Shown: piece after piece, positions 53,829-62,143 of the stretch
Layout of the letters: each line of letters starts with the position of its first letter
Numbering within the stretch: the stretch's first letter is position 1
Origin: Bacillota bacterium
Lineage (GTDB): Bacteria > Bacillota > UBA5301
NCBI GenBank assembly: GCA_017656135.1
Contig: JACDOJ010000001.1
Coordinates: 62,001 to 126,000, forward strand
Direction: 5' to 3'
DNA length: 64,000 bases
Notes under the pieces: model-generated
Told to the model about the DNA's origin: nothing
Seen by the model: the letters and a program-made list of their open reading frames with translations, nothing else
Database searches by the model: none
Program-made: the position numbers and the translations under genes

Positions 53829-53904
53829 GCCGATGTAGCTCAGTTGGTAGAGCAGCTCACTCGTAATGAGCAGGTCACCGGTTCGAGCCCGGTCATCGGC
53901 TCCA
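53829..53904 (+). tRNA. tRNA-Thr (anticodon CGT)
   Basis: Acceptor GCCGATG/CATCGGC, D arm AGCTCAGTTGGTAGAGC, anticodon stem GCTCA/TGAGC with loop CTCGTAA (anticodon CGT), T arm GGTTCGAGCC, discriminator T and CCA. Confidence 0.96.
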
Positions 53905-53915
53905 TAGTTCTTTTT

Positions 53916-53947
53916 GAGCAGCGGTTAAAAGCCCCTGCTTTTTTTAT
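53916..53947 (+). terminator. terminator after tRNA-Thr
   Basis: AGCAG (53917-53921) pairs with CTGCT with additional inner G-C pairs and is followed by a T-run of eight. The stem is short. Confidence 0.6.
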
Positions 53948-54145
53948 TACCCTTCCATGTGCGGTAACTCACCTGATTTTATAGTGGATTATTTCACAAT
54001 TATTTCACCACATATCATGGTCGATAGTGCTGCGTTCTATCTCTAAAGAATCCGAGAAACGGCAAAATATTACAAAAGGATAAGCTAATTTCAGCTTGAT
54101 TACCTATTTCAAGTGAGACCCCCCAAGGATAGGGCTCAAGATAAT

Positions 54146-54163
54146 TTGTGAAATATATCACAA
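54146..54163. promoter_or_regulatory. palindromic operator (Rex- or CRP/FNR-like)
   Basis: TTGTGAAATATATCACAA, an 18-bp near-perfect palindrome with half-sites TTGTGA/TCACAA. The TGTGA-N6-TCACA pattern fits CRP/FNR-superfamily sites, and the outer TTGTGA/TCACAA also fits the redox repressor Rex. It lies 43 bases before the small ORF at 54206, close to TATAGT/TATAGC promoter-like hexamers. No regulator gene is near, so the binder is inferred. Confidence 0.65.
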
Positions 54164-54205
54164 TATAGTAGACTATAGCCAAGAAAGAAAAGGAGGTCGA
54201 TGGCA

Positions 54206-54337
54206 ATGCTGGAATTTGGATTGGCCTTCATAACCGGTGCTTCCATGGCCTTGGATTACTTCTTTGCAGAATCGTGCGGTGATATCCTAATGTCGTTTAT
54301 CAGAACAAGTGCTAAGGATAAATCCGGGCTGATTTGA
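54206..54337 (+). CDS. 43-residue small protein under the palindromic operator
   Basis: An ORF too short for the track: MLEFGLAFITGASMALDY then FFAESCGDILMSFIRTS, ending KSGLI. A strong AAAAGGAGG site lies 9 bases before ATG 54206 (ATG 54200 is too near). The first half is hydrophobic and could associate with a membrane; one cysteine. The combination of good ribosome site and operator is the main support. The antisense ORF at 54015-54206 has no such support. Function unknown. Confidence 0.6.
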   Translation: MLEFGLAFITGASMALDYFFAESCGDILMSFIRTSAKDKSGLI

Positions 54338-54434
54338 GAGACTAATCCTGAGGTAAATTAAATGTCTAATAATACTTTAACAGCGTTATCTATTGGCCAA
54401 AGACGAAGTTGCCCCATAGAAACTAGAGGCATAC

Positions 54435-55340
54435 CTACTTGGTGCCCCTGGCTAGGGGATTTCTTTTGGCCTTAATTTGAGTGGCAGAGTTGTTCAGGTA
54501 GACCCCGCTGATTACTAAGAGTCCTCCGATCAGGGTGAGGAGGGTGATTTTTTCACCGATGAGAAGCTGGGAGCCAACTAAAGCAAAGAGGGGAACCAGG
54601 TAAAGGTAGACGGCTACACCGGCTGCCCCTTTTGCCTCCATCCCCTTATACCAGAAGGTATAAGCCATCATAGTTGAAAAGACCCCTAGGAACAAGATGC
54701 TGCCCCAGGTGGGTAGGGACAGCCCCAAGGCCAGCCTAGCGGTTGAGGCTCCCAAGGGCAAGAGCAGAACTAAAGCAGCGAAGAAAAGGTTGTAGGCGGT
54801 GACAGTGAGAGCACCGTACTTTTCCACCACCTCTTTACCGAAGATGGTGTAAAAGACGAAACAGAGGGCGGAGCCGCAGACCGCTAAAGTTCCTAAGAGG
54901 TTTTCTGGGGATAAGATGACCGAATCCGGTCCGGTGAGAACGATGGTGAAGAGTCCTGCGAAAGCTATAGCTATTCCCAGCCCCTGCCGAGAGGTGATTT
55001 TTTCTCGGAGAAGCAGGCCTGCCGCCAGCGCAATGAAGATGGGGTCACTGGCGATGATCAAACTGGCGGTTCCGGCGTTGACGTACTGTTCGCCGTAGTT
55101 TAGGCTGAGGTGATAACAGGCGATCCCGATACTGCCTAAAAGAAAGAGGCGGGGCAGGTCCTTTTTTTCCACTTTCGGAAACCCGCCTTTGATAAGAAAG
55201 TAGACAATGAAAGCTAAGAGAGCCGTGACCATGCGCATGAGGGTCAATTCAGCCGGCGGCAGCTCCAGTAAGGCGGTCTTGATGAAGGGGAAAGCCAGTC
55301 CCCAGGCAACAGCAGTGAGTAAAAGCAAAAAGGCCGTCAT
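54435..55340 (-). CDS. DMT-superfamily (EamA) transporter
   Basis: A 301-residue membrane protein with ten predicted helices in two EamA repeats (first about 1-130, second about 145-285). The typical motifs PPAELTLMRMVTALLAF and ASDPIFIALAAGLLLREK end the first repeat; YLVPLFALVGSQLLIGEK ends the second. These export or import metabolites, often amino acids; substrate unknown. AGGAGGCGAAGCGAA precedes the start. It follows the decayed two-component genes. Confidence 0.88.
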   Translation of the reverse strand: MTAFLLLLTAVAWGLAFPFIKTALLELPPAELTLMRMVTALLAFIVYFLIKGGFPKVEKKDLPRLFLLGSIGIACYHLSLNYGEQYVNAGTASLIIASDPIFIALAAGLLLREKITSRQGLGIAIAFAGLFTIVLTGPDSVILSPENLLGTLAVCGSALCFVFYTIFGKEVVEKYGALTVTAYNLFFAALVLLLPLGASTARLALGLSLPTWGSILFLGVFSTMMAYTFWYKGMEAKGAAGVAVYLYLVPLFALVGSQLLIGEKITLLTLIGGLLVISGVYLNNSATQIKAKRNPLARGTK

Positions 55341-55439
55341 TTCGCTTCGCCTCCTTGGTTATACCAGCAATTGTACCACTGGTGAGAGCCTGTGGCAAAG
55401 GGAACAACGGCCGAATTTATGAGTCACGTTAAACTCGAC

Positions 55440-55615
55440 TATGAGTTCCTCTATTTTGGCTGTGGAAATGAGGTCCAAGGCCGAACTTTTTAAGCGGTCC
55501 TTAACTTCGTCCTAGAGAGCGGCTTGGCGCAGACTCCGCTCGGCCCCGATTACCAGGGCTAGGAGAACAAAATAGGCGAAGGTCAATCTTTGGAGTAAGG
55601 CGCGCAGGAGAATCA
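55440..55615 (-). pseudogene. remnant of a PhoR-like sensor kinase gene
   Basis: Reading the minus strand from ATG 55615 gives MILLRALLQRLTFAYFVLLA and then a stop codon (TAG) after 32 codons; the reading frame continues with an acidic helical stretch (DEVKDRLKSSALDLISTAKI) before dissolving. A short N-terminus with a membrane helix directly after a PhoP-type regulator is the place of phoR. Only about 60 codons remain. Confidence 0.6.
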
Positions 55616-55881
55616 TTACGGACGCTCCTTGAACCGGTAGCCGATACCGTGAACAGTTTCAATGTAATTTATCTTTCCCAGCTTTGCCCGGAGACGCCGG
55701 ATGTGGACATCGACAGTTCTGGTGTCACCGGCGGTGAGCATGATGGTGGGAACGTTATTTTGTTCCTGCCTGAGGCGGCGGTCAGGGTGGAGTAGCCGTT
55801 TTTATCCAAGTGAAAGCGGATTAACTCCAGAATCGAATCTTCATCATCGACTATTAAGATCAGAGGTTTTTTTGCTTCCAC
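55616..55881 (-). pseudogene. decayed OmpR/PhoP-family response regulator
   Basis: Starts as a receiver (GTG 55881, GAGGTG site): PLILIVDDEDSILELIRFHL. After about 37 codons the frame shifts and resumes as [10 protein letters not shown], the receiver beta-4 strand, so about 50 residues including the phospho-aspartate are deleted. It then jumps straight to the C-terminal winged helix ([29 protein letters not shown]), having lost some 110 residues more. The ORF in the track (55669-55881) is the shifted reading. Two deletions plus a frameshift mean it is dead. Confidence 0.88.
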
Positions 55882-55900
55882 GTTTACACCTCAAAACTAC

Positions 55901-57856
55901 TCACATGCTTCTATCTACTGTAGCTAATTCGATGTGGACCTGAGTTCCCCTACCGATTTCCGACTCAATCCAGATTCTGCCGCCGTGGTTCTCGGTGATA
56001 ATCCTCTTGGTTATGGCTAAGCCCAGCCCGGTACCGTTGTCCCCTTTGGTGGTATAGAAGGGGGTGAAGAGCCGTTCCAACTGTTCTGGGGTGATACCGG
56101 GGCCTGTGTCTTTGATGATTAACTCCTGGAGGTTGTCTTTAGGATGATCGATGATCTCTAGTGTTAACTGGCCTCCTTCTTTCATGGCATCGAAGGCGTT
56201 GTTGATGACATTTAAGAGGGCTTGCTCTAGGAGCTTGGCATTAGCCTTGACTGGACTTAGTTTTTCCTTTTGGTAGTTCTTGATTACGGTAACATTGTTG
56301 AAAACACTTTTTGCTTTGACCAACTTCAGCACGGTATCGAGGATATCTCCCAAGTTCTCCGGGCGGAAGGTGGCACTGGTCGGCTTGGCCAAGAGGAGGA
56401 TATTGCTGACGAACTCGTTTATCTTGTCTATCTCTTTGATAATCTGGCGTAAGGTGGCATCTTTTTCCTCATCATCCAGGACCAAAGCCAGTTGGGCAGA
56501 AGCCCGCATGGCTGCCAAGGGGTTGCGCAGTTCGTGTATGGTTTGAGTGGCCAGCTCGCCGATGGTGGAAAGACGCTCAAAGTGGACCAGCTGGTTCTTG
56601 AGCTCGTGTTTCTCGGTGATATCTTTGCGGATTCCCACCACACCAACTACTGATCCGTCGAGATCCCGTAAGAGGCGGATATGGGTTTGCCGGATCAAGC
56701 CGCTGGGAGTCTGGTAAACCTTGTTGATCTCATCCTGGCCGGTCTCTAAGGCTTGGATGAGCAGAGAGTTGTGTTCCCCGTTAGGCTGGTATTTCTGGCC
56801 GTTGAAGACTACATCCAGGTAGTGTTGGCCGGTGTGTTCAGGATCAAAGCGATTACCGAAGACGATACGCCCGTGCTTGTCCAGGACAACCACGTCATCA
56901 TCCAGGTGGGTGAGGGCCTGGAAGGTGGCTGCCGTCTGGTGAAAAATGGTTTGGCCCAAATCGTAAACCACCAGCATAGTGCCGATTACTGAGTCAACAC
57001 TGGGGTTGCAAAGGGGCTGGACGTTGATGATCACAGGGGTGCTCAGTCCGGTGAGGCTGGGGGGTAGTTCCACAAAGCAAGGTTCATTGGCTTTCAGGCA
57101 TTTGGCGCAGAGTTTCAGGATGGAGTCCTCCAATGAGGAAGCCTGGGCGGACAAGATCTCGCCGGGCTTTTTTTTCAGCAGGGTCTGGGCTTTGGCATTC
57201 ATTTCAATGATCTTGTTGTCGGTATCCACCAGGAGGATGCCCAGCTCCGAATCTTCCTCGTTAGAGGCGGCGATGAGGCGCATGTTTTCTTCTAGGGGCA
57301 TACTCTGAGCCCTGTTTCGGGAGCCTTGGGAGGAGGCCAGACGGCGGTTGATTTTTTCCCAAACCTTGCTGAAAGAGGCATTGACTTCAGCGGCGTAAGT
57401 GGAGAGCCTCCCCACCAGCAGCATGCCTCCTAGGAGCCGGCCATCGATGACGAAGGGAATGCCGGTGGTGTAGTAGTTTTTTAATTCTGGTAGCAGGTGC
57501 TCTTCACCAAAAACAGTGACTGTCTCATGGGTTTTCAGGGCTAAAGCTAAACCGTTGGTACCGATTCTCTCTTCGGACCACCAGGCCCCCTTTTTCAGTA
57601 GATCAGAGAGGGGGGGGTCAGAGGGTTCACTACTTACAAAGCGGATACAGCCCCGGGGGTCGCTGACAGCCAAGATAGAGTCTTCAGGTAAAAGAGAGTG
57701 GTCCAGTTTGCGGAGGACTGACCTGGCAGTGATTTGGAAGTCTAGTTCGGCTTGGTCTTTCAGTTCTGAGGTAGGAGGAGCTGGAGAGGATTTGCCAGTC
57801 TCTAGCATTTGTCGGCATCTCTGGTGAGAAAGCAAAACCAGTTCTTCTCTTTTCAT
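55901..57856 (-). CDS. cytoplasmic multi-sensor histidine kinase (GAF-PAS-PAS-HisKA-HATPase)
   Basis: A 651-residue soluble sensor kinase. The N-terminal GAF-like domain (about 60-180, GAWWSEERIGTNGLALAL) resembles that of AcoR/DhaR-type activators. Two PAS domains follow (about 205-320 and 330-430). The H-box is IHELRNPLAAMRAS, and the ATPase has NVINNAFDAM, DTGPGITPEQL, FTPFYTTK and GTGLGLAI. ATG at 57856 after GGGGGGGATCC is preferred to the track start 57913. The next gene downstream is the dead regulator, so it is an orphan. Divergent from a 9-heme cytochrome gene. Confidence 0.92.
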   Translation of the reverse strand: MKREELVLLSHQRCRQMLETGKSSPAPPTSELKDQAELDFQITARSVLRKLDHSLLPEDSILAVSDPRGCIRFVSSEPSDPPLSDLLKKGAWWSEERIGTNGLALALKTHETVTVFGEEHLLPELKNYYTTGIPFVIDGRLLGGMLLVGRLSTYAAEVNASFSKVWEKINRRLASSQGSRNRAQSMPLEENMRLIAASNEEDSELGILLVDTDNKIIEMNAKAQTLLKKKPGEILSAQASSLEDSILKLCAKCLKANEPCFVELPPSLTGLSTPVIINVQPLCNPSVDSVIGTMLVVYDLGQTIFHQTAATFQALTHLDDDVVVLDKHGRIVFGNRFDPEHTGQHYLDVVFNGQKYQPNGEHNSLLIQALETGQDEINKVYQTPSGLIRQTHIRLLRDLDGSVVGVVGIRKDITEKHELKNQLVHFERLSTIGELATQTIHELRNPLAAMRASAQLALVLDDEEKDATLRQIIKEIDKINEFVSNILLLAKPTSATFRPENLGDILDTVLKLVKAKSVFNNVTVIKNYQKEKLSPVKANAKLLEQALLNVINNAFDAMKEGGQLTLEIIDHPKDNLQELIIKDTGPGITPEQLERLFTPFYTTKGDNGTGLGLAITKRIITENHGGRIWIESEIGRGTQVHIELATVDRSM

Positions 57857-57917
57857 AGGATCCCCCCCATACCATTTAACATTATGGAAAGATTTAGTCC
57901 TCAGCCGGAGCATTCCT

Positions 57918-57946
57918 TTGTTTTTATTGGAATAAAAGTGTAAACT
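57918..57946 (+). promoter_or_regulatory. possible promoter of the nonaheme cytochrome gene
   Basis: TTGTTT (57918-57923), 17 bases and TAAACT (57941-57946), 39 bases before the cytochrome ATG. The intergenic region is shared with the divergent kinase gene. Confidence 0.5.
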
Positions 57947-57985
57947 ATAGAGAGAAAGCTTTTAGTTTTTGCGTAAGGTGTCAGC

Positions 57986-58891
57986 ATGAAAAGCCCATTT
58001 CTCATGGTAGTGCTCATTCTAATTGCCGTCGGCCCGACAGCCCAGGGAGCCTGGCCCCACGGCGGCCCTGGGGAAAACGCCTACTGTTTGGCCTGCCACA
58101 GTGTGCATAAGGCTTCCGCCAGCCACCTCCTGCGAGGCGGAACGGTTATGTGCGCCAGCTGTCACGCCTTTCAGGATCCGAAGGGGCTCTGGCCGGGTCT
58201 AGAGGCTTTTGAAGCCTCGGCTCACAACGGGCTCTGCACTGACTGCCACAATCCTCACGGGGCCCGGGATGGCCAGGGGCAAATCCCTCACTTGGCGGTG
58301 GAGCGAGGTGAGAGACTCTGCTTTGGCTGTCACCTAGAAGTGGCGGAGGAGTTCGCTGCGGCCAAAGAATTGGAAGCCGCGACAGGGGTGCCCTCCAGAC
58401 ACCATGTGGGCCGGCCGGGCACTCAGGTTTCCTGTATAGACTGCCACAACCCACACCTGGTGGAGAAGATGGTCACCGGGTATGAAGCCCGGGTGACCAA
58501 TCCCAACAACCCTCTGCAAAAAGTGCCTTTCCGGGGCAATATGACCGTGAACAAATACTGCCTGGTCTGCCACAACGGCAGCCGAAACCAGGCCCCTGAC
58601 ATTTTAGCGGAGATTAAAGGCGAAGGGGAGGTCACAGAGTTTTTCGCCCTCACTACTGGGGACCCCCTACACCAAGTGCACTTGAACCGAACTCATAGGC
58701 AGAACTGTCTCCTCTGCCACAATCCCCACGCCAGCAGAGGAGCTCTTGGGGTCAACCGGGGCCGCCTCCTTTACGACCTAAAAGTAGAGTATTTTGATCA
58801 GGGTTATCCGGGGTACAACTCCTGTGAAACCCAGTGCCATGGCGAGAGGTGTGGTTCCTGTCACCAGGCTCCTCCCTTCGACCATGATTAA
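57986..58891 (+). CDS. nonaheme c-type cytochrome
   Basis: A 301-residue exported cytochrome with a signal peptide (1-21, AQG-AWP). Eight CXXCH sites (CLACH, CASCH, CTDCH, CFGCH, CIDCH, CLVCH, CLLCH, CGSCH) and one CX3CH (CETQCH) close to the end. Paired CXXCH and HNPH motifs place it with the NapC/NrfH-like or paired-CXXCH cytochromes of respiratory chains. AAGGTG site before ATG. Divergent from the sensor kinase, which may regulate it. Confidence 0.93.
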   Translation: MKSPFLMVVLILIAVGPTAQGAWPHGGPGENAYCLACHSVHKASASHLLRGGTVMCASCHAFQDPKGLWPGLEAFEASAHNGLCTDCHNPHGARDGQGQIPHLAVERGERLCFGCHLEVAEEFAAAKELEAATGVPSRHHVGRPGTQVSCIDCHNPHLVEKMVTGYEARVTNPNNPLQKVPFRGNMTVNKYCLVCHNGSRNQAPDILAEIKGEGEVTEFFALTTGDPLHQVHLNRTHRQNCLLCHNPHASRGALGVNRGRLLYDLKVEYFDQGYPGYNSCETQCHGERCGSCHQAPPFDHD

Positions 58892-58898
58892 CATGCGG

Positions 58899-58927
58899 TT
58901 GACCTGGCACAGGTCTATTAGTATAAT
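58899..58927 (+). promoter_or_regulatory. promoter of the 53-residue gene
   Basis: TTGACC (58899-58904), 17 bases and a perfect TATAAT (58922-58927), 52 bases before the GTG. Confidence 0.85.
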
Positions 58928-58978
58928 TAATTGTGATTCTTTGTACTAAAGATTGGGCGTTAAAAGTAGGTGATATAC

Positions 58979-59140
58979 GTGGCAGATTTGGCCATTCGTT
59001 ACGACGACCGGAAAGAACCTGACGCAGAGAAAAAAGATTCCGTCGCAACCGGCGAAGAGGATGTCAAGATCATCTGGAAAGGTAAGAAAATCGCCAAAGT
59101 TGTTTTTTCTTCAGGGAAAGAAGTGGTTTTCGAGGAATAA
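58979..59140 (+). CDS. 53-residue small protein
   Basis: An ORF too short for the track: V/MADLAIRYDDRKEPDAEK, an acidic middle (GEEDVKIIWKGKKIAK) and the end VFSSGKEVVFEE. Highly charged, probably soluble with a beta-hairpin C-terminal part. It starts with GTG at 58979 after AAGTAGGTG, has its own good promoter and a strong terminator. No family recognised. Confidence 0.72.
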   Translation: MADLAIRYDDRKEPDAEKKDSVATGEEDVKIIWKGKKIAKVVFSSGKEVVFEE

Positions 59141-59236
59141 GCGGCCAAGACTAAGATGATTATCCATTCTCGGCCAGATTTGGCCGAAAATCCGTGAGTT
59201 GTCTAGCAGGAGAATAGTGAAAGAGTTGTGGCTTAA

Positions 59237-59270
59237 AAGACCCTCTGATGAGGGTCTTTATGCTTTTTGC
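59237..59270 (+). terminator. terminator of the 53-residue gene
   Basis: AAAGACCCTC (59237-59246), 4-base loop and GAGGGTCTTT (59251-59260) form a perfect 10-bp stem followed by ATGCTTTTT. A smaller hairpin with stem CGGCCA and TGGCCG lies earlier, near 59170-59185. Confidence 0.85.
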
Positions 59271-59360
59271 CTCTAAATCTTCCTCCCTCTATAATTAGTG
59301 CTAGTCAAGACAGTTTCTCACTAGCCGAGACAGTTCTCTTAAGAAAAGGGAGGAACAGGA

Positions 59361-60173
59361 ATGAACAACAGAACCAGAAAGATGATCAGAACAGGTCTGC
59401 TAACCTTGGCCCTCTTAGCCCTGGTCCTGACCCCGGTAATGGCAGCGACCTTCTACTTCTCGAGCAACTCCTACTCTAGCAGCAATTGGTATTCCACTAA
59501 AACCTACTCAACTAAATACTACTCTACAACCTACAGCAGCCCAACCTACAGCAGCAGTCCATCCTACAGCTCGGGCAGCACCTATGTCTGGAGCGGCAGC
59601 GGCAACACCTACTCAACCAAGTACGGTTCTTCCGGAAGCAACTACTACCCTTGGAAGAAGTACATTTGGTCCTCTGATCCCCAGCCTCAACCGGCTCCCA
59701 ATCCCCAGCCGGCACCCCAGCCGACTCCAGACCCAACTCCGGCTCCGACCCCGGCTCTAACTCCGAACCCCAGTCCGGCTCCGGTAAGCGGTCTCACCGC
59801 TGAAGAACAGCAGATGCTGAACCTCATCAACGAAGAGCGGCAGAAGGCAGGACTCCATACCCTTCAAGCAGATCTGCGTCTGACAGAGCTGGCTCGGAAG
59901 AAAAGCCAGGATATGGCTGTGAACAACTACTTCAGCCATATCTCTCCCACCTATGGTTCCCCCTTTGATATGCTGAGGAGCGCCGGGATCAGCTACACTA
60001 CTGCCGGTGAGAACATCGCCGGAGCCCCCAGCGTAGCTTCTGCTCACCGGGCCTTAATGAACAGCTCAGGCCACCGGGCCAACATCCTGAACCCAGCCTA
60101 TGAAAAAGTAGGTATTGGTATCTACCACGATGGTCCCTACGGAATGATGTTCACCCAGCTGTTCATCAAGTAA
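59361..60173 (+). CDS. secreted CAP-domain (SCP/PR1, YkwD-like) protein
   Basis: A 270-residue exported protein. Signal peptide (about 1-30, VMA-ATF), a Ser/Tyr/Thr-rich low-complexity region (about 30-110, SSNSYSSSNWYSTKTYSTKY), a Pro-rich spacer (about 113-145) and a CAP domain (148-270) with LINEERQKAGLHTLQ, DMAVNNYFSH, GENIAG and SGHRANILNPAYEKVG. The Tyr/Ser-rich part resembles spore-coat or surface-adhesin sequence. AAGGGAGGAACAGG is the ribosome site. Confidence 0.92.
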   Translation: MNNRTRKMIRTGLLTLALLALVLTPVMAATFYFSSNSYSSSNWYSTKTYSTKYYSTTYSSPTYSSSPSYSSGSTYVWSGSGNTYSTKYGSSGSNYYPWKKYIWSSDPQPQPAPNPQPAPQPTPDPTPAPTPALTPNPSPAPVSGLTAEEQQMLNLINEERQKAGLHTLQADLRLTELARKKSQDMAVNNYFSHISPTYGSPFDMLRSAGISYTTAGENIAGAPSVASAHRALMNSSGHRANILNPAYEKVGIGIYHDGPYGMMFTQLFIK

Positions 60174-60248
60174 CACAAGATAATACCGGGGCTCATAGTA
60201 TGTACTAGCTCCGGTGTTATATTTTTATCACCTGCTATCGGAGTCAAA

Positions 60249-60563
60249 GTGGGGTTTTGGTTTGGAATACGAAAGGCTCAAAAGGGACTGCAGCAGCAAA
60301 GGAGTGAAGGTGTGGTGGGCAACCTAACACCTGGAAACGCCAATCCTTTGCTCGACCTTAGTCCCAGGGAGAAAGAGGTCCTGAACCTGGTAGCACTGGG
60401 AATGGGTAACGAGGAGATCGGTAAGCTTCTCTTCATCAGCCCAAAGACCGTTAAAAACTACGTAACCAGGGTCAGACGCAAACTTGGCCTGGAAAACCGG
60501 ACTCAGGTAGCGCTGTACGCGATTCGCGAAGGATTGGTGGACATAGAAGATACCCAGTTTTAA
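60249..60563 (+). CDS. LuxR/GerE-type helix-turn-helix regulator
   Basis: A 104-residue protein: a 35-residue basic, Gln-rich leader and a LuxR-type DNA-binding domain (DLSPREKEVLNLVALGMGNE, then KTVKNYVTRVRRKLGLENRT). With no receiver or sensor domain it is a stand-alone GerE-like regulator, of a kind that in spore formers controls late or surface genes. GTG start, 76 bases after the CAP gene. Confidence 0.9.
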   Translation: MGFWFGIRKAQKGLQQQRSEGVVGNLTPGNANPLLDLSPREKEVLNLVALGMGNEEIGKLLFISPKTVKNYVTRVRRKLGLENRTQVALYAIREGLVDIEDTQF

Positions 60564-60583
60564 ATTGAATGAAGAGCGTCTGT

Positions 60584-60616
60584 AAGCCCGGCTTTCAACC
60601 GGGCTTTAAAATTTTC
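60584..60616 (+). terminator. terminator after the LuxR-type gene
   Basis: AAGCCCGG (60584-60591), 7-base loop and CCGGGCTT (60599-60606), followed by TAAAATTTT. Confidence 0.8.
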
Positions 60617-60694
60617 CTATCACCATCCTAGGCAGGAATTCTTCTCCGCGCTGTCCAAAGTATTGAAGGCATATTTCTCAAGGGGGCGGCTTAA

Positions 60695-62143
60695 GTGTAC
60701 AAGGACTTAACCGAGTTCGTTCAGCGCCTGGAGTCCGAAGGTGAGCTGGTCCGGATTACCGCCCAGGTGGATCCGGAGTTAGAGATCACCGAAATAGCTG
60801 ATAGGGTGATGAAAAGCAGAGGTCCGGCCTTACTCTTTGAGAACGTAAAAGGCTCTGAGATGCCGGTCCTCATTAACGCCTTCGGTTCTGAAAAACGGAT
60901 GGCTATGGCTCTAGGCCTTAAGGAACTGGATGAAATAACTGATGAGATCAGAGGTTTCATCAAAATGGCGGTGGAGGGAGATAATGAGTCCCTCCTAGGT
61001 AAGTTGAAAGCCCTGCCAAAACTGGCGGAGTTGGCCAAACTTTTCCCCAAAACCGTCTCCAAGGCTCTGTGCCAAGAGGTGGTCATGTCTGAGCCTGATC
61101 TGACTAAGCTACCGATTCTCAAGTGCTGGCCAGGTGATGGAGGCCGGTATATCACTCTTCCGTTAGTTTTCACCAAAGACCCAACCACCGGCAAGCAGAA
61201 CTGCGGAATGTACCGCTTGCAGATTTTTGATAAAAATACCACCGGAATGCACTGGCACATCCATAAAGACGGTGCCGCCAACTACCGCAAGGCCGAGGCC
61301 ACCCAAGGGCGGTTCCCGGTGGCAGTAGCCATTGGCGGGGATCCGGCTTTGACCTATGCGGCCACAGCCCCCTTGCCTGGCGGTGTGGACGAAATGCTCC
61401 TGGCTGGGTTTTTGCGGAAGAAACCGGTGGAAATGGTGCAGTGCAAGACCGTGGACCTGAAAGTTCCGGCCAGCGCCGACATCATCCTGGAGGGATACGT
61501 AGAGCCAGGTGAACGCAGGGTTGAAGGCCCCTTTGGAGATCACACCGGGTTTTACTCTTTGGCCGATGAGTATCCGGTTTTCCATGTTACCTGCATAACC
61601 CACCGCAAAAATCCGATTTATTTGACGACTATCGTCGGCGTTCCCCCGATGGAAGATGCTTACCTCGCCCTGGCCTCGGAACGGATTTTTTTGCCCCTTT
61701 TCCAGATGCAGCTTCCGGAAGTGGTGGACATGCATCTGCCGGTAGCTGGGGTTCAGCACAACCTGGCGATCATTTCTATCAATAAACAGTATCCAGGGCA
61801 CGCCCAGAAAGTGATGCACGCGGTCTGGGGCATGGGCCAGATGATGTACACCAAAGTGGTTTTGGTGGTGGACGCCGATGTGGACGTCCGTAACTACGCA
61901 CAGGTAGCTTGGAAGACCCTGAATAATGTGGATCCGGGTCGGGATATCACCATCGTTAAAGGCCCGGTGGAAACCTTGGATCATGCCTCACCTCTGCCCA
62001 AGTTTGGAACCAAAATGGGCATCGATGCCACCAGGAAGTGGGAGAGTGAGGGGTTCACCCGCGATTGGCCGGAAGAGGTTACCATGGATCCTGAAATCAA
62101 GGCGCTGGTTGACAAGAGATGGAAGGAGTACGGTATAGAGTGA
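60695..62143 (+). CDS. UbiD-family prenyl-FMN decarboxylase
   Basis: A 482-residue UbiD decarboxylase using prenylated FMN. Characteristic parts: RGPALLFENVKGSEMPVLIN near the start, GMYRLQIFDKNTTGMHWHIH and the catalytic VEGPFGDHTGFYSL (about 275). Followed by UbiA and UbiX homologues, it probably acts on a naphthoate in the futalosine menaquinone pathway (MqnL role) rather than ubiquinone. GTG start. Confidence 0.93.
   Translation: MYKDLTEFVQRLESEGELVRITAQVDPELEITEIADRVMKSRGPALLFENVKGSEMPVLINAFGSEKRMAMALGLKELDEITDEIRGFIKMAVEGDNESLLGKLKALPKLAELAKLFPKTVSKALCQEVVMSEPDLTKLPILKCWPGDGGRYITLPLVFTKDPTTGKQNCGMYRLQIFDKNTTGMHWHIHKDGAANYRKAEATQGRFPVAVAIGGDPALTYAATAPLPGGVDEMLLAGFLRKKPVEMVQCKTVDLKVPASADIILEGYVEPGERRVEGPFGDHTGFYSLADEYPVFHVTCITHRKNPIYLTTIVGVPPMEDAYLALASERIFLPLFQMQLPEVVDMHLPVAGVQHNLAIISINKQYPGHAQKVMHAVWGMGQMMYTKVVLVVDADVDVRNYAQVAWKTLNNVDPGRDITIVKGPVETLDHASPLPKFGTKMGIDATRKWESEGFTRDWPEEVTMDPEIKALVDKRWKEYGIE

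Noticed and set aside
54015-54206. 63-codon minus-strand ORF across the operator
   Set aside because: It spans the palindrome and the plus-strand ribosome site and lacks its own start signals.
61163-61984. 273-codon minus-strand ORF opposite ubiD
   Set aside because: Antisense shadow of a clear UbiD protein; the translation is rich in His and has no domain.
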